Under the pieces are notes generated by a model, which did no database searches, was not told the origin of the DNA, and saw only the letters and a list, made by a program, of their open reading frames with translations. This document shows, one piece after another, positions 1 through 6,897 of a DNA stretch of 10,277 bases; position 1 is the stretch's first letter, and each line of letters opens with the position of its first letter. A program made the translations under genes and the position numbers. The stretch covers positions 1 to 10,277 of the forward strand of contig CAZNWO010000116.1 in assembly GCA_964576585.1 (NCBI GenBank), in the 5' to 3' direction. This DNA comes from GCA-2730975 sp964576585 (GTDB taxonomy: Bacteria > Verrucomicrobiota > Verrucomicrobiia > Opitutales > Seribacteraceae).

Positions 1-1564
1 GACGAGCACATCAAGCCCAACGACCCACTCTTTTGGACCCGATCCATGCAGAACTGGGACCACATGTGCGCAGACTGCCACTCGACCAACTTAAGAAAGC
101 GCTTCGACGAAAAGACCCAAGTCTTCTCCACCATCTATTCGGAAATGAACGTCGCCTGCGAGGCTTGTCACGGTCCCGGAGCAAAGCATGTGGAGATGGC
201 CAAGGCGGGAGCCGACTGGCAAGGACTGCCCCACTTCGGCCTGGCCGACGTAAACTCCACCAACAAGCGGCAGCTCGAATCCTGCGCCAAATGCCACGCC
301 CGGCGCGGGTTTGCTCACCCCGGGCACCACGCGGGCTCGTCCTTTCACAACCACTTCCTCCCCGAAGTCGCCCAGCCATGGGCTCCGGACATGAGCGTTC
401 CCACCTATCACGTGGACGGACAAATCGACGACGAAGTCTACGTATATGGCTCCTACGTCCAGAGCAAGATGTACCACGAGGGAGTAAAGTGCGTGGATTG
501 TCACGACCCGCACACCGCACGCACCTACGTGAAGGGAAACCAGCTTTGCATGCGCTGCCACTCGCCCAAGCCGGACAACCCCACCCTCTACGATTCCCCG
601 GCGCACCACTTTCACCCCCAGGGCTCGAAAGGCGCCCAGTGCGTCGAATGCCACATGCCCGAGAAAACCTACATGGTGGTGGACCCGAGGCGAGACCACA
701 GCATACGCATTCCCCGCCCCGACCTCTCGGTGAAGTTCGGCACACCCAATGCATGCAATCGTTGCCACGACGACAAAGACGCCGCTTGGGCAGCCCAAAA
801 GATTAGCGACGTCCACGGCCCCGACCGCCCTCGCGAAGTTCGCCACCCAGAGGCCTTCCACGCCTTTCGCCGGAACAAGCCCGAGGCGGAAAAGCTCCTC
901 CTCGACACCATTCGGGACAAAGAAGCCCCGGCCTTCACTCGGGCGGGCGCCCTGCTCGCCCTGCGCCGGTTTCTGAGCGAGGGAGCCACCGCCGAGGCCA
1001 GAGCCAGACTAAAGTCGCCCGAGCCAACCATCCGGGTTGCCGCCGTGTCCAAGCTCGAGAGCCTTCCCGACACCGACCTGCTGACCGCCCTCGGCCCCAT
1101 CCTCGCCGATCCAGTCCTTACCGTCCGCACGGAAGCTGCCCGCATCCTCGCCCGCCTCCCCGCCTCCTCCTTTTCCGTAGCCGTCGGAGACCAATTCAAC
1201 CGAGCTCTCAAGGAGCTCAAGGCCCGCTACAGTCACAACCTCGACCGCCCCGAGTCCCACCTATCCCTCGGCATCCTCGCCGAGAACCGACTCAAACCCA
1301 AGGAAGCCGAGAAGCACTACCGCTCCGCCATCGAGCGTGAGTCCACCTATGTGCCCGCCCGAATGAACCTTGCCACCCTGCTCAGCAGGCAAGGCCGCAA
1401 TCGAGATGCGGAAAAGCTGTTGCGGGAAGTCGTCCGGCTCGAACCAGGCTGGGGCGAGGGCCACTACAACCTCGGTCTCCTCCTCGCAGAGGATTCTTCC
1501 CGCCTGTCACGGGCCGCCGACCACCTCAAGCGGGCCGCCCGACTACTGCCCGAAAGAACCCGGG
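1..1564 (+). CDS. Multihaem c-type cytochrome with HEAT-like and TPR repeats (partial at both ends)
   Basis: The frame is open from base 1 to the first gap, so both the N-terminus with its signal peptide and the C-terminus are missing. Seven CxxCH haem-attachment motifs are visible: CADCH (67-81), CEACH (157-171), CAKCH (283-297), CVDCH (490-504), CMRCH (547-561), CVECH (640-654) and CNRCH (754-768). Many extra histidines between them could serve as distal ligands. From about base 870 to 1190 the protein changes to helical Leu/Ala/Arg-rich HEAT-like repeats, then to TPR-type repeats (about 1240-1560). This layout is known in Planctomycetes, Verrucomicrobia and Acidobacteria, usually annotated as cytochrome c554-like or TPR protein. 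The protein should be periplasmic, since haem is attached outside the inner membrane. Electron transfer is implied by the haems; the partner or substrate cannot be told. Family confidence is high, exact role unknown. Confidence 0.93.
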
Positions 1565-1664
1565 NNNNNNNNNNNNNNNNNNNNNNNNNNNNNNNNNNNN
1601 NNNNNNNNNNNNNNNNNNNNNNNNNNNNNNNNNNNNNNNNNNNNNNNNNNNNNNNNNNNNNNNN
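1565..1664. other. Assembly gap (100 N)
   Basis: Exactly 100 N, the conventional placeholder for a scaffold gap of unknown size. It removes the 3' end of the cytochrome gene and whatever lies between it and the convergent EF-hand gene. Confidence 0.97.
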
Positions 1665-1685
1665 AAAAGATTCGGCGATCGAGAA
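1665..1685 (-). terminator. Possible weak terminator after the EF-hand gene
   Basis: Read on the minus strand just past the stop codon (and using the final bases before it), GATTC pairs with GAATC around a nine-base loop and is followed by TTTT, after which the gap begins. The stem is only five base pairs, so this is a weak candidate. The U-tract may be longer inside the gap. Confidence 0.25.
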
Positions 1686-2216
1686 TCAGGATTCTGAATC
1701 GGCGCCTTTTTTCTTTCCGCCTTTCTTTCCACCCTTCGGCTTCTTGGCTCCAGGCTTACCTCCAGGAGCTCCGGGTCGGGCACCGGGCTTTCCACCAGGT
1801 CGAGCGCCGGGCTTTGGGCGAGCAGCCATGGCGGCCTTGCGCTCGTCTTCGTTCAGCTTGCCGTCGCCGTCCTTGTCGAACTTCGCGATGAATTCTTTGC
1901 GGCGCGCTTCCATCGCCTTACGCATCTCGGCCCGCTCGTCCTCGTTCAACTTGCCGTCTCCGTCCTTGTCGAACTTCTTCATGAGTTGGGGCGGAAGGCG
2001 TCGGGCGCCCCCCTTCGAGGCCATGGCCTTGCGCAACTCGGCGCGTTCGGCGTCGTTCAGCTTGCCGTCTCCGTCCTTGTCGAACTTCTTGAGCAATTCC
2101 TCGCGAGAGGGACGTCCCTCCGGCGGTCCGCCCTTCTTGCGTTCTTCCTTCTCGGCATATGCAGACAGTCCGCCGGCAAGCATTGCCGCGACCAAAATGG
2201 TTGAAATCTTCTTCAT
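1686..2216 (-). CDS. Secreted EF-hand calcium-binding protein with three loops and a basic Pro/Gly tail
   Basis: The 176-residue protein starts at the ATG at 2216, which has a clear Shine-Dalgarno site; an upstream in-frame start at 2294 lacks this and would bury the signal peptide. Residues 1-21 form a signal peptide (KK, hydrophobic core, cleavage after AYA). Three canonical 12-residue EF-hand loops begin at D46, D83 and D114, each with Asp at 1, 3 and 5, Gly at 6 and Glu at 12. They are linked by charged helices ending in Arg/Lys/Ala. From about residue 133 the tail is low-complexity Pro, Gly, Ala, Lys and Arg, strongly basic. Such small secreted EF-hand proteins are common in Planctomycetes and Verrucomicrobia and have no known specific function. 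The loops should bind calcium; the basic tail may bind an acidic polymer or the cell surface, which is inference. The gene appears monocistronic. Confidence 0.9.
   Translation of the reverse strand: MKKISTILVAAMLAGGLSAYAEKEERKKGGPPEGRPSREELLKKFDKDGDGKLNDAERAELRKAMASKGGARRLPPQLMKKFDKDGDGKLNEDERAEMRKAMEARRKEFIAKFDKDGDGKLNEDERKAAMAARPKPGARPGGKPGARPGAPGGKPGAKKPKGGKKGGKKKGADSES
1849..2088 (-). repeat. Three copies of a 36-base EF-hand-loop repeat
   Basis: Nearly identical 36-base segments lie at 1849-1884, 1942-1977 and 2053-2088. Each encodes a phenylalanine, the DKDGDGKLN loop core and the following acidic residues. They differ at only a few bases, so they reflect recent internal duplication or gene conversion within the EF-hand gene. 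Confidence 0.85.
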
Positions 2217-2224
2217 ACGGGTAA

Positions 2225-2231
2225 TCTCCTT
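2225..2231 (-). promoter_or_regulatory. Strong ribosome binding site of the EF-hand gene
   Basis: On the minus strand AAGGAGA ends eight bases before the ATG at 2216. It is the best Shine-Dalgarno match in the window and fixes the start of the EF-hand gene at the signal-peptide methionine. Confidence 0.8.
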
Positions 2232-2363
2232 GGTTTTGGTTTTTGAGTGAGGAAACCTAGATGCATCCTCTGCGCCGGTCTTACCGCATTCCACAAGTCC
2301 TTGAAAGACAATATGGTATAATAAACCCGAAGGTGTCGGGGAAAATAAGGAGTTTGATTGTCG

Positions 2364-2408
2364 GGGAATAATTCCCGATTTCCACGGGATGCTCGGGAAT
2401 TATTACCC
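2364..2408. repeat. Long inverted repeat / hairpin or paired operator
   Basis: Bases 2367-2378 (AATAATTCCCGA) pair perfectly with 2393-2404 over 12 base pairs. After one bulged A at 2405, three more G-C pairs extend the stem (2364-2366 with 2406-2408). The loop is 14 bases (2379-2392). The left arm is also internally palindromic (GGGAAT-A-ATTCCC), so the arrangement can equally be read as two copies of one operator-like site in opposite orientation. It lies about 100-150 bases from both divergent genes. There is no U-tract, so it is not a standard terminator. Confidence 0.7.
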
Positions 2409-2511
2409 ACTTTGCGAGCATCCGCCATACCTTGGAATTGGGAGGCACGTGCCACGAAAGCCAAAGTTTTGTTCTAGCCTTCTGGGATCGTGAACTATAT
2501 GCGAAAACCAG

Positions 2512-2780
2512 ATGTACGTCAGCAGGATCAGACGAAAAAGGGAAGGTGCAGCCGCCTTTCTTCTGGCATTGGGACTGAGCGGAATAATGCGGGAAGCATT
2601 TGGCTGGCACGTGGTCGCGACCTTTATACCGAGTGTCCTTTGCTGCGGCTACTGCCTGCACTTGCTGCGGCCCAAGATGATGGAGTTCAAGCTCAAGTGG
2701 CTGCTCTGGGTATCGGGACCTCTGGCGGTAGTGTTCGTGGTCTACATGGTGTCCGAGGGAAAAGAGGTGGGCGAGATCTT
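2512..2780 (+). CDS. Small multi-pass membrane protein, unrecognised (3' cut by gap)
   Basis: Ninety codons run from the ATG at 2512 into the gap. An in-frame stop at 2491 bounds the start on the left; ATG at 2587 (residue 26) is an alternative. No convincing Shine-Dalgarno site precedes either. The protein shows a basic N-terminus (RIRRKR) and three hydrophobic stretches, at about residues 13-25, 34-52 and 63-82, with a Lys-rich segment between the second and third. This suggests an inner-membrane protein with at least two or three spans. I do not recognise the family. The C-terminus and stop lie in the gap, and the gene is convergent with the LOG-family gene. That it is real rests on the membrane topology and a continuous frame with GC-rich third positions, so confidence is moderate. 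Confidence 0.55.
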
Positions 2781-2880
2781 NNNNNNNNNNNNNNNNNNNN
2801 NNNNNNNNNNNNNNNNNNNNNNNNNNNNNNNNNNNNNNNNNNNNNNNNNNNNNNNNNNNNNNNNNNNNNNNNNNNNNNNN
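2781..2880. other. Assembly gap (100 N)
   Basis: Exactly 100 N, a placeholder of unknown true length. It hides the end of the membrane protein gene and any terminator shared with the convergent LOG-family gene. Confidence 0.97.
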
Positions 2881-2901
2881 AGGGAAAATGCCCGGGCCGT
2901 G

Positions 2902-3720
2902 CTAGAGGTAGAAGCGCTCGAGGCCCTCGACGACGATGTCGAAGGCGGTAGGAACGTCATCCACGACTTGAAAGAGCTCTAGGTCCTTGGGAGAGATGAC
3001 TCCCCAGTCGACGTACTTCTCGAAGTTTATTAGTCCATCCCAGAAGTCCTTTCCGTAAAGGAGGATAGGAATGGTCTTTCCGAGCTTCTTGGTCTGGATG
3101 AGCGTGAGGGTCTCGAAGAGCTCGTCCATGGTACCGAAGCCTCCGGGAAAGACGACGAGTGCCTTGGCATGATAGAGAAAGAAGAACTTGCGGACGAAGA
3201 AGTAGTGGAACTCGAAGGAGAGCTCGGGCGAAGCGAACTCGTTAACGCCTTGTTCGAAGGGCAGGCTGATACCAAGAGCGACGGATTTTCCGCCTGCCCG
3301 GTGGGCGCCCTTGTTGGCGGCTTCCATCATGCCTGGGCCACCTCCTGAGCAGACTAGGAAGCGTTGGTCGGGATCGCGAATCTTGAGGGACCACTCGGTG
3401 AGCTTTTCCGACAGCTCCACGGCTTCCCCGTAGTACTTCGAGAGACGCACGACTTGCTCTGCCTTTCGGACGGCGGCGTTCTGCTCGGAATCACGTTCCC
3501 CCTCGGGAGGAAGCTCGGCAAGGAGGTCGTCCAACTGCTTGCGAGCGTCGGCGGGATCCTTCGATCGGGCGGAACCGAAGAAGACGATGGTGTTGTTGAC
3601 CTCGTTCTCGGTAAGGCGGTGCTCGGGCTCGACCAGCTCGCACTGGACGCGGATGGCGCGGGCCTCGGGGCTGTTGAGAAACTTGTCGTTCTTGTAGGCT
3701 TTGGGGGGCTGGTGTGTCAT
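2902..3720 (-). CDS. LOG-family (TIGR00730) nucleotide 5'-monophosphate phosphoribohydrolase
   Basis: A 272-residue cytoplasmic protein. The ATG at 3720 follows the upstream terC stop by 13 bases; a longer in-frame reading from 3846 would overlap terC and is unlikely. The two hallmark motifs of the lysine decarboxylase-like Rossmann family are present: SGGGPGMMEA at residues 125-134 and PGGFGTMDE at 192-200, the latter carrying the catalytic glutamate. Homologues cleave the N-glycosidic bond of nucleoside monophosphates, giving base and ribose 5-phosphate; plant LOG releases active cytokinin, and bacterial members also act on AMP or related nucleotides. The protein is longer than minimal LOG enzymes because of about 115 residues before the first motif, including an acidic and charged insert (about 53-90). 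The specific substrate is not determinable. It is the last gene of a likely mscS-terC-LOG operon. Confidence 0.9.
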   Translation of the reverse strand: MTHQPPKAYKNDKFLNSPEARAIRVQCELVEPEHRLTENEVNNTIVFFGSARSKDPADARKQLDDLLAELPPEGERDSEQNAAVRKAEQVVRLSKYYGEAVELSEKLTEWSLKIRDPDQRFLVCSGGGPGMMEAANKGAHRAGGKSVALGISLPFEQGVNEFASPELSFEFHYFFVRKFFFLYHAKALVVFPGGFGTMDELFETLTLIQTKKLGKTIPILLYGKDFWDGLINFEKYVDWGVISPKDLELFQVVDDVPTAFDIVVEGLERFYL

Positions 3721-3733
3721 GTGGGTAAGGGGT

Positions 3734-4459
3734 TCAGCTCTTGCTCGACTCAGTGCCTTGCTTCTTGTTGTGCATGTAACGCATCTGCAGAACCTGCACG
3801 GCCAATGCGAAACCCATCGGGACATAGATGAGCTTCTTGTCCACATGCCAACCGTGACCTTCCATGAAGATGGTTACGCCGATGACGATGAGAAACGCAA
3901 GGGCGAGAATCTTGAGGGAAGCGTGAGCGAGGATAAAGTCGCCGATTGGCTTGGCGAAGAAGAGAACGACGGCGAAAGAGACGATGACGGCGGTGATGAT
4001 GACGGTTTGGTCGTTGGTCAGGCCTACGGCGGTGATTACTGAATCGAGGGAGAACACGACGTCCAGGATCACGATCTGGCCCACGATGGCGGAAAAGGCT
4101 GAGCCGCCCGCCTTGGCGGCTTCCTCTTGGGAGAGCTCCACCGTGACGTAGATTTCCTTCACCGCCTTCCAGATGAGGAAGAGCCCGCCCGCCATGAGGG
4201 CGAGGTCACGCACGGAATAGTCAAACCATTCGGGGGCGCCGGGGAAGGCGGGCTCGGTAAGCTCGACCAACCAGAGTCCGCCGAAAACCATCAGGATGCG
4301 GAAGAGCAGGGCCAAACCCAAGCCGATGTTGCGGGTCAGGTTGCGCTTCTCCTCCGGAAGGCGCCCGACGAGAATGGCGATGACGAGGACGTTGTCCACG
4401 CCCAGGATCAACTCCAAGCCCACGAGCAAGGCGAACAAGCCGATCAAGTCCGTATCCAT
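3734..4459 (-). CDS. TerC-family integral membrane protein (YgdQ-like)
   Basis: A 241-residue, very hydrophobic protein with about seven membrane segments. The TerC signatures are present: LGVDNVLVIA near residues 19-28 and LDVVFSLDSVITAVG at about 132-146, whose acidic residues in the membrane (D22, D133, D139) are characteristic. The segment GGLFLIWKAVKEIY (91-104) and a late PIGDF block (171-175) resemble E. coli YgdQ. TerC proteins are inner-membrane proteins associated with tellurite resistance, and several members (Alx, MeeF and MeeY) export manganese. A metal-export role here is inferred from the family only. It starts at ATG 4459, 52 bases after the mscS stop, and ends 13 bases before the LOG gene, so co-transcription is likely. 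No strong Shine-Dalgarno site is seen. Confidence 0.92.
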   Translation of the reverse strand: MDTDLIGLFALLVGLELILGVDNVLVIAILVGRLPEEKRNLTRNIGLGLALLFRILMVFGGLWLVELTEPAFPGAPEWFDYSVRDLALMAGGLFLIWKAVKEIYVTVELSQEEAAKAGGSAFSAIVGQIVILDVVFSLDSVITAVGLTNDQTVIITAVIVSFAVVLFFAKPIGDFILAHASLKILALAFLIVIGVTIFMEGHGWHVDKKLIYVPMGFALAVQVLQMRYMHNKKQGTESSKS

Positions 4460-4511
4460 CTAGCCAAGAATTTCGGGGTAGGTTGGACCAGAGAAAGGAG
4501 GGAAGGAAAGT

Positions 4512-5618
4512 TCAGGCATCCTTGTTGAGAATCGTCTGGGTGGGAAAGGCTAGGTCCAGTCCTTCATCGGCGAAGCGACGCAGGATAGCGAGGTTGATCG
4601 AGGTCTGCGTAGCCAAGATGTCCGAACCTTTGGTGATGCGATAAACGAAAACCAAGTTCAGGGAGAAGTCGCCGAATTCGTTGAACCCGACCGCAAGGTT
4701 GTCCTCGAGGTCCTTCTTGTGCTCGTCGGCAATCTCCCGAAGAACTTCCATGGCTCGGTTGACCTTGCCCTCGTCCATGTCGTAGGTCAGCCCGAGCTTC
4801 ACCACGATCTTTCTGCAGGATTCGGAGGAGATGTTCTCGATCGCCTTATCGGAGATGTTGGCGTTGGGAATCGTCACCATGCGGCCGTCGAGGTTTTCCA
4901 AACGGGTGCTGCGCAGGCCTATTTCCTTTACCGTGCCGTCGAAGCCGCCGACCTTAATACGGTCCTTGAGGCCGAACGGCTTGTCCGTGAAAATGGTGAA
5001 GCCGCCGAAAAGGTTGGCAAGCGAATCCTTGGCCGCCAGCGCGAAGGCGAGGCCGCCGACACCGAGACCGGCGAGGACGGTGGTGATGTCGTAGCCCGCG
5101 TTGTCGAGGGCCAGAATTATGGCAACCACCCAGACGATCGTACGCAAACCTCGGCGAACGATGGGAAGGAGAACGTCGTCGAGATCGGTCTCGGTGTTCT
5201 CGAAATAGGGTGCGGCGTACTCGTCGAGGATGGCCTCGAGAATACGGCAAAAGAGCCATGCGACGAGCAAGGTCATGACAACCGAGAAGAAACCGTTCAG
5301 CCAGACTTCGGCACTTGGGTAGGTGGAGAAGTCGAGATACTGAAAACCCAGCCAGGCTCCAATCAGAGCACCCGCTAGGACAAGGGGTTTCTCGAAGGTC
5401 TCCACGAGCATGTCGTCCAGCTTGGTCTTGGTCTTGTCCGTCAGTTTCTTGACGTACTTCTCCAAGAACCAATAAAGCGTGCGGGCGATCAGAATTACAC
5501 CAAGGATGATGAACATGGTGATGATCCAGTCCTTGACGCTGTTGCTCAGGAAAGACTTTTGAAGCCATTCGAACTCGTTCAAATCGATTGCCGGCAGAAG
5601 CACAATTTGCTCAGGCAT
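4512..5618 (-). CDS. MscS-family small-conductance mechanosensitive channel
   Basis: A 368-residue inner-membrane channel. Four hydrophobic helices (about residues 31-51, 78-95, 107-128 and 157-173) precede the pore-lining helix with the Gly/Ala-rich MscS pattern VLAGLGVGGLAFALAAKDSL (181-200). The conserved beta domain follows, with NLFGGFTIFTDKPF, a GTVKEIGLRSTRL segment and PNANIS (251-256). The remaining alpha/beta C-terminus forms the cytoplasmic cage in this family. The protein is longer than E. coli MscS (286 residues) because it has two extra N-terminal helices, as in YbdG-type members. Its job is to open under membrane tension and release solutes on osmotic downshock. It is the first gene of the minus-strand cluster, with AT-rich DNA upstream. 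The site before the ATG (GAAAAGAA) is a weak ribosome binding site. Confidence 0.95.
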   Translation of the reverse strand: MPEQIVLLPAIDLNEFEWLQKSFLSNSVKDWIITMFIILGVILIARTLYWFLEKYVKKLTDKTKTKLDDMLVETFEKPLVLAGALIGAWLGFQYLDFSTYPSAEVWLNGFFSVVMTLLVAWLFCRILEAILDEYAAPYFENTETDLDDVLLPIVRRGLRTIVWVVAIILALDNAGYDITTVLAGLGVGGLAFALAAKDSLANLFGGFTIFTDKPFGLKDRIKVGGFDGTVKEIGLRSTRLENLDGRMVTIPNANISDKAIENISSESCRKIVVKLGLTYDMDEGKVNRAMEVLREIADEHKKDLEDNLAVGFNEFGDFSLNLVFVYRITKGSDILATQTSINLAILRRFADEGLDLAFPTQTILNKDA

Positions 5619-5779
5619 GACTAATTCTTTTCAATGGATAGATTAATGAAAAATGGAAGATGCGTCAGGATAATCCTCAAAGGTATGGATAGGCAATAAA
5701 CTAATGTGCGGGCTGATGCAGTTCGAAAATATTATTGTAAATTGTGAAAAAAGTCCAAAAATCTTGGCATTTGGATATT
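5619..5779. other. AT-rich intergenic region upstream of the MscS gene
   Basis: This stretch is much richer in A and T than the neighbouring genes and shows no convincing coding frame. It most likely holds the minus-strand promoter of the mscS-terC-LOG cluster. One possible pair on the minus strand is TTGCCT and TTATCC separated by 17 bases, but the match to consensus is modest. The region is truncated by the third gap. Confidence 0.45.
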
Positions 5780-5879
5780 NNNNNNNNNNNNNNNNNNNNN
5801 NNNNNNNNNNNNNNNNNNNNNNNNNNNNNNNNNNNNNNNNNNNNNNNNNNNNNNNNNNNNNNNNNNNNNNNNNNNNNNN
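5780..5879. other. Assembly gap (100 N)
   Basis: Exactly 100 N of unknown true length. It hides the start of the plus-strand gene whose last 46 codons appear at 5880. Confidence 0.97.
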
Positions 5880-6020
5880 GGAGGGAGCGAACCGCACCTC
5901 CCGGATCCATTCCTTGAGCGCGAAGACGACCACGAATCCCACTACAAGAAACTGGTCTTGTCCGTGGAGACAGGCTGCGAAAACCTTCGGGGCTTTCTTG
6001 CCGCCCTGTGCTCCAAGTAA
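5880..6020 (+). CDS. C-terminal end of an unrecognised gene (5' end in the gap)
   Basis: Directly after the gap an open frame of 46 codons runs to TAA at 6018-6020. It has no start codon, so ordinary ORF calling misses it. The predicted peptide is hydrophilic then amphipathic: DPFLEREDDHESHYKK (residues 9-24), then LVLSVETGCENLRGFLAAL (25-43). Guanine and cytosine are high at codon positions 1 and 3 and low at position 2, the pattern of the real genes here. A competing minus-strand frame shares the codon boundaries but needs a TTG start and lacks this pattern. No family is recognised. It ends about 120 bases before the dioxygenase gene on the same strand, so it could be the preceding gene of the sialic-acid cluster, for example a regulator, but that is only a guess. 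Confidence 0.5.
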   Translation, partial: GGSEPHLPDPFLEREDDHESHYKKLVLSVETGCENLRGFLAALCSK

Positions 6021-6142
6021 GTTAAACACATCCTCTCTCGCAGCACTTGGTTCCAGGCCACGCAAGCCGTCGAGGTCTGCGGAAGCTTACCTTCAGTAGA
6101 ACTTGTTTGCCCGACAGACGAAGCTTTCCTTAGCATTCCGGC
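6021..6142 (+). promoter_or_regulatory. Leader region of the dioxygenase-sialidase-lyase cluster
   Basis: This 122-base stretch carries no gene and presumably holds the promoter of the plus-strand cluster if the cluster is not co-transcribed with the preceding truncated gene. I could not find a good sigma-70 promoter in it. The hexamer GCATTC occurs at 6133-6138 and again at 6150-6155, inside the dyad at the start codon. Confidence 0.3.
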
Positions 6143-6158
6143 GTGAATGGCATTCACG
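6142..6158. promoter_or_regulatory. Perfect dyad on the dioxygenase start codon (possible operator)
   Basis: CGTGAATG-G-CATTCACG is a perfect inverted repeat with eight-base arms around one central base. It covers the GTG start codon at 6143. The symmetry and length fit an operator for a dimeric repressor of the LacI or GntR type. As RNA it could instead form a small hairpin masking the start. The function is inferred; the symmetry is seen directly. Confidence 0.5.
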
Positions 6159-6895
6159 AGAGGAAACGGCAATTCGAGAAAAACGGCTTCGTTTGCATTG
6201 AAGGCTTCTGCGATACCGAGCAGTTACTTGAACTGGAAGCAGCTCTGTCGAGATTCATTCAGGTCGTCGTCCCAAACTTGCCCCCCGAAGAAGTTTTCTA
6301 CGAGGACAAGAGCAACAAGGCTACGCTCAAGCAAATTCAGCGAATGCACCAACACGACGAATTCTTCGGCGACTTCATGCAGGACAAGCCCAAACAGCTG
6401 GCCGAGGAACTGCTGGGAGAAGATGTGCGCCCAAAAAACCTCCAGTTCTTCAACAAGCCTCCGGGCAAAAGCATGGCCACGCCGGCTCATCAGGACGGCC
6501 GCTACTTCATGCTCGATCCATGCAATGCCGTTACCATGTGGATGGCGCTGGACCTCGTGGACGAGGGGAATGGGTGCGTGCGTTACCTTCGGGGCTCGCA
6601 CCTCGATGGACTGCACCCGCACGGCCGCACCGGGACGCTCGGGTTCTCGCAAGGCATCACGGACTTCGGGGAGAACGAGACTCGGGATGAAGTCCCCTGC
6701 CCCGCCCAACCCGGCGACCTGCTTGCCCACCATGCGCTAACCATCCATCGCGCCGATGCGAACCTCAGCGAAAATCGTTCCCGGCGCGCATTGGGCTTTA
6801 TCTTTTACGGCAAAAGCGCCAAGGAGGACGCAAAGGCCCACGAAGCTTATCAACGCCAGTTGGCCGAGGAAATGACTGCAAAAGGAAAGATTTGA
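6143..6895 (+). CDS. PhyH (phytanoyl-CoA dioxygenase)-family Fe(II)/2-oxoglutarate oxygenase
   Basis: A 250-residue cytoplasmic protein with no signal peptide. An in-frame TAG at 6131 and the lack of any nearby ATG in frame leave GTG 6143 as the start, with no clear Shine-Dalgarno site. The iron-binding facial triad is visible: HQD gives H116 and D118, and H202 in the block IHRADANLSENRSRR matches the usual distal histidine, with R214 or R215 placed to bind 2-oxoglutarate. The length is typical of small bacterial PhyH proteins. The family hydroxylates many kinds of small molecules, so the substrate cannot be named. The sialidase gene follows with two bases between TGA and ATG, indicating translational coupling, and the lyase comes next. 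This suggests work on a sialic-acid or glycan-derived compound, for example removal of an O-methyl group, but that is speculation. Confidence 0.9.
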   Translation: MNGIHERKRQFEKNGFVCIEGFCDTEQLLELEAALSRFIQVVVPNLPPEEVFYEDKSNKATLKQIQRMHQHDEFFGDFMQDKPKQLAEELLGEDVRPKNLQFFNKPPGKSMATPAHQDGRYFMLDPCNAVTMWMALDLVDEGNGCVRYLRGSHLDGLHPHGRTGTLGFSQGITDFGENETRDEVPCPAQPGDLLAHHALTIHRADANLSENRSRRALGFIFYGKSAKEDAKAHEAYQRQLAEEMTAKGKI

Positions 6896-6897
6896 AC

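Larger units (their letters stand above)
2217..2511. other. Divergent intergenic region with repeats, dyad and a TATAAT box
   Basis: No gene is supported here. The region separates the minus-strand EF-hand gene from a plus-strand membrane protein gene and is more AT-rich than its surroundings. A plus-strand TATAAT lies at 2317-2322, but no good -35 element sits 16-18 bases upstream, so the promoter is tentative. Between 2336 and 2408 it holds three TCGGG(G)AA repeats and a long inverted repeat, described separately. Translations across it look non-coding. Confidence 0.6.

Noticed and set aside
1665..2250. Continuation of the cytochrome frame across the first gap into the EF-hand region on the plus strand
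   Set aside because: The reading passes through 100 N of arbitrary length. Beyond the gap it is the antisense of the EF-hand gene, which has a signal peptide, strong ribosome site and family motifs on the minus strand.
2301..2322. TTGAAA plus TATAAT as a sigma-70 promoter
   Set aside because: The two boxes are only 10 bases apart, too close for a standard promoter. Only the TATAAT was kept, as tentative.
3721..3846. N-terminal extension of the LOG-family protein
   Set aside because: The extra 42 residues overlap the end of terC and are Arg/Cys/Ser-rich shadow sequence. The ATG at 3720 gives the normal family beginning.
5643..6065. Minus-strand protein spanning the third gap
   Set aside because: It needs a TTG start, has no ribosome site, passes through the N run, and ends in AT-rich non-coding DNA. 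The plus-strand 46-codon fragment fits the codon-position base pattern better.
6147..6740. Plus-strand ATG open frame overlapping the dioxygenase
   Set aside because: It overlaps the dioxygenase in another frame and gives a Ser/Arg/Thr-rich translation with no motif. The GTG-start frame contains the iron-binding triad.
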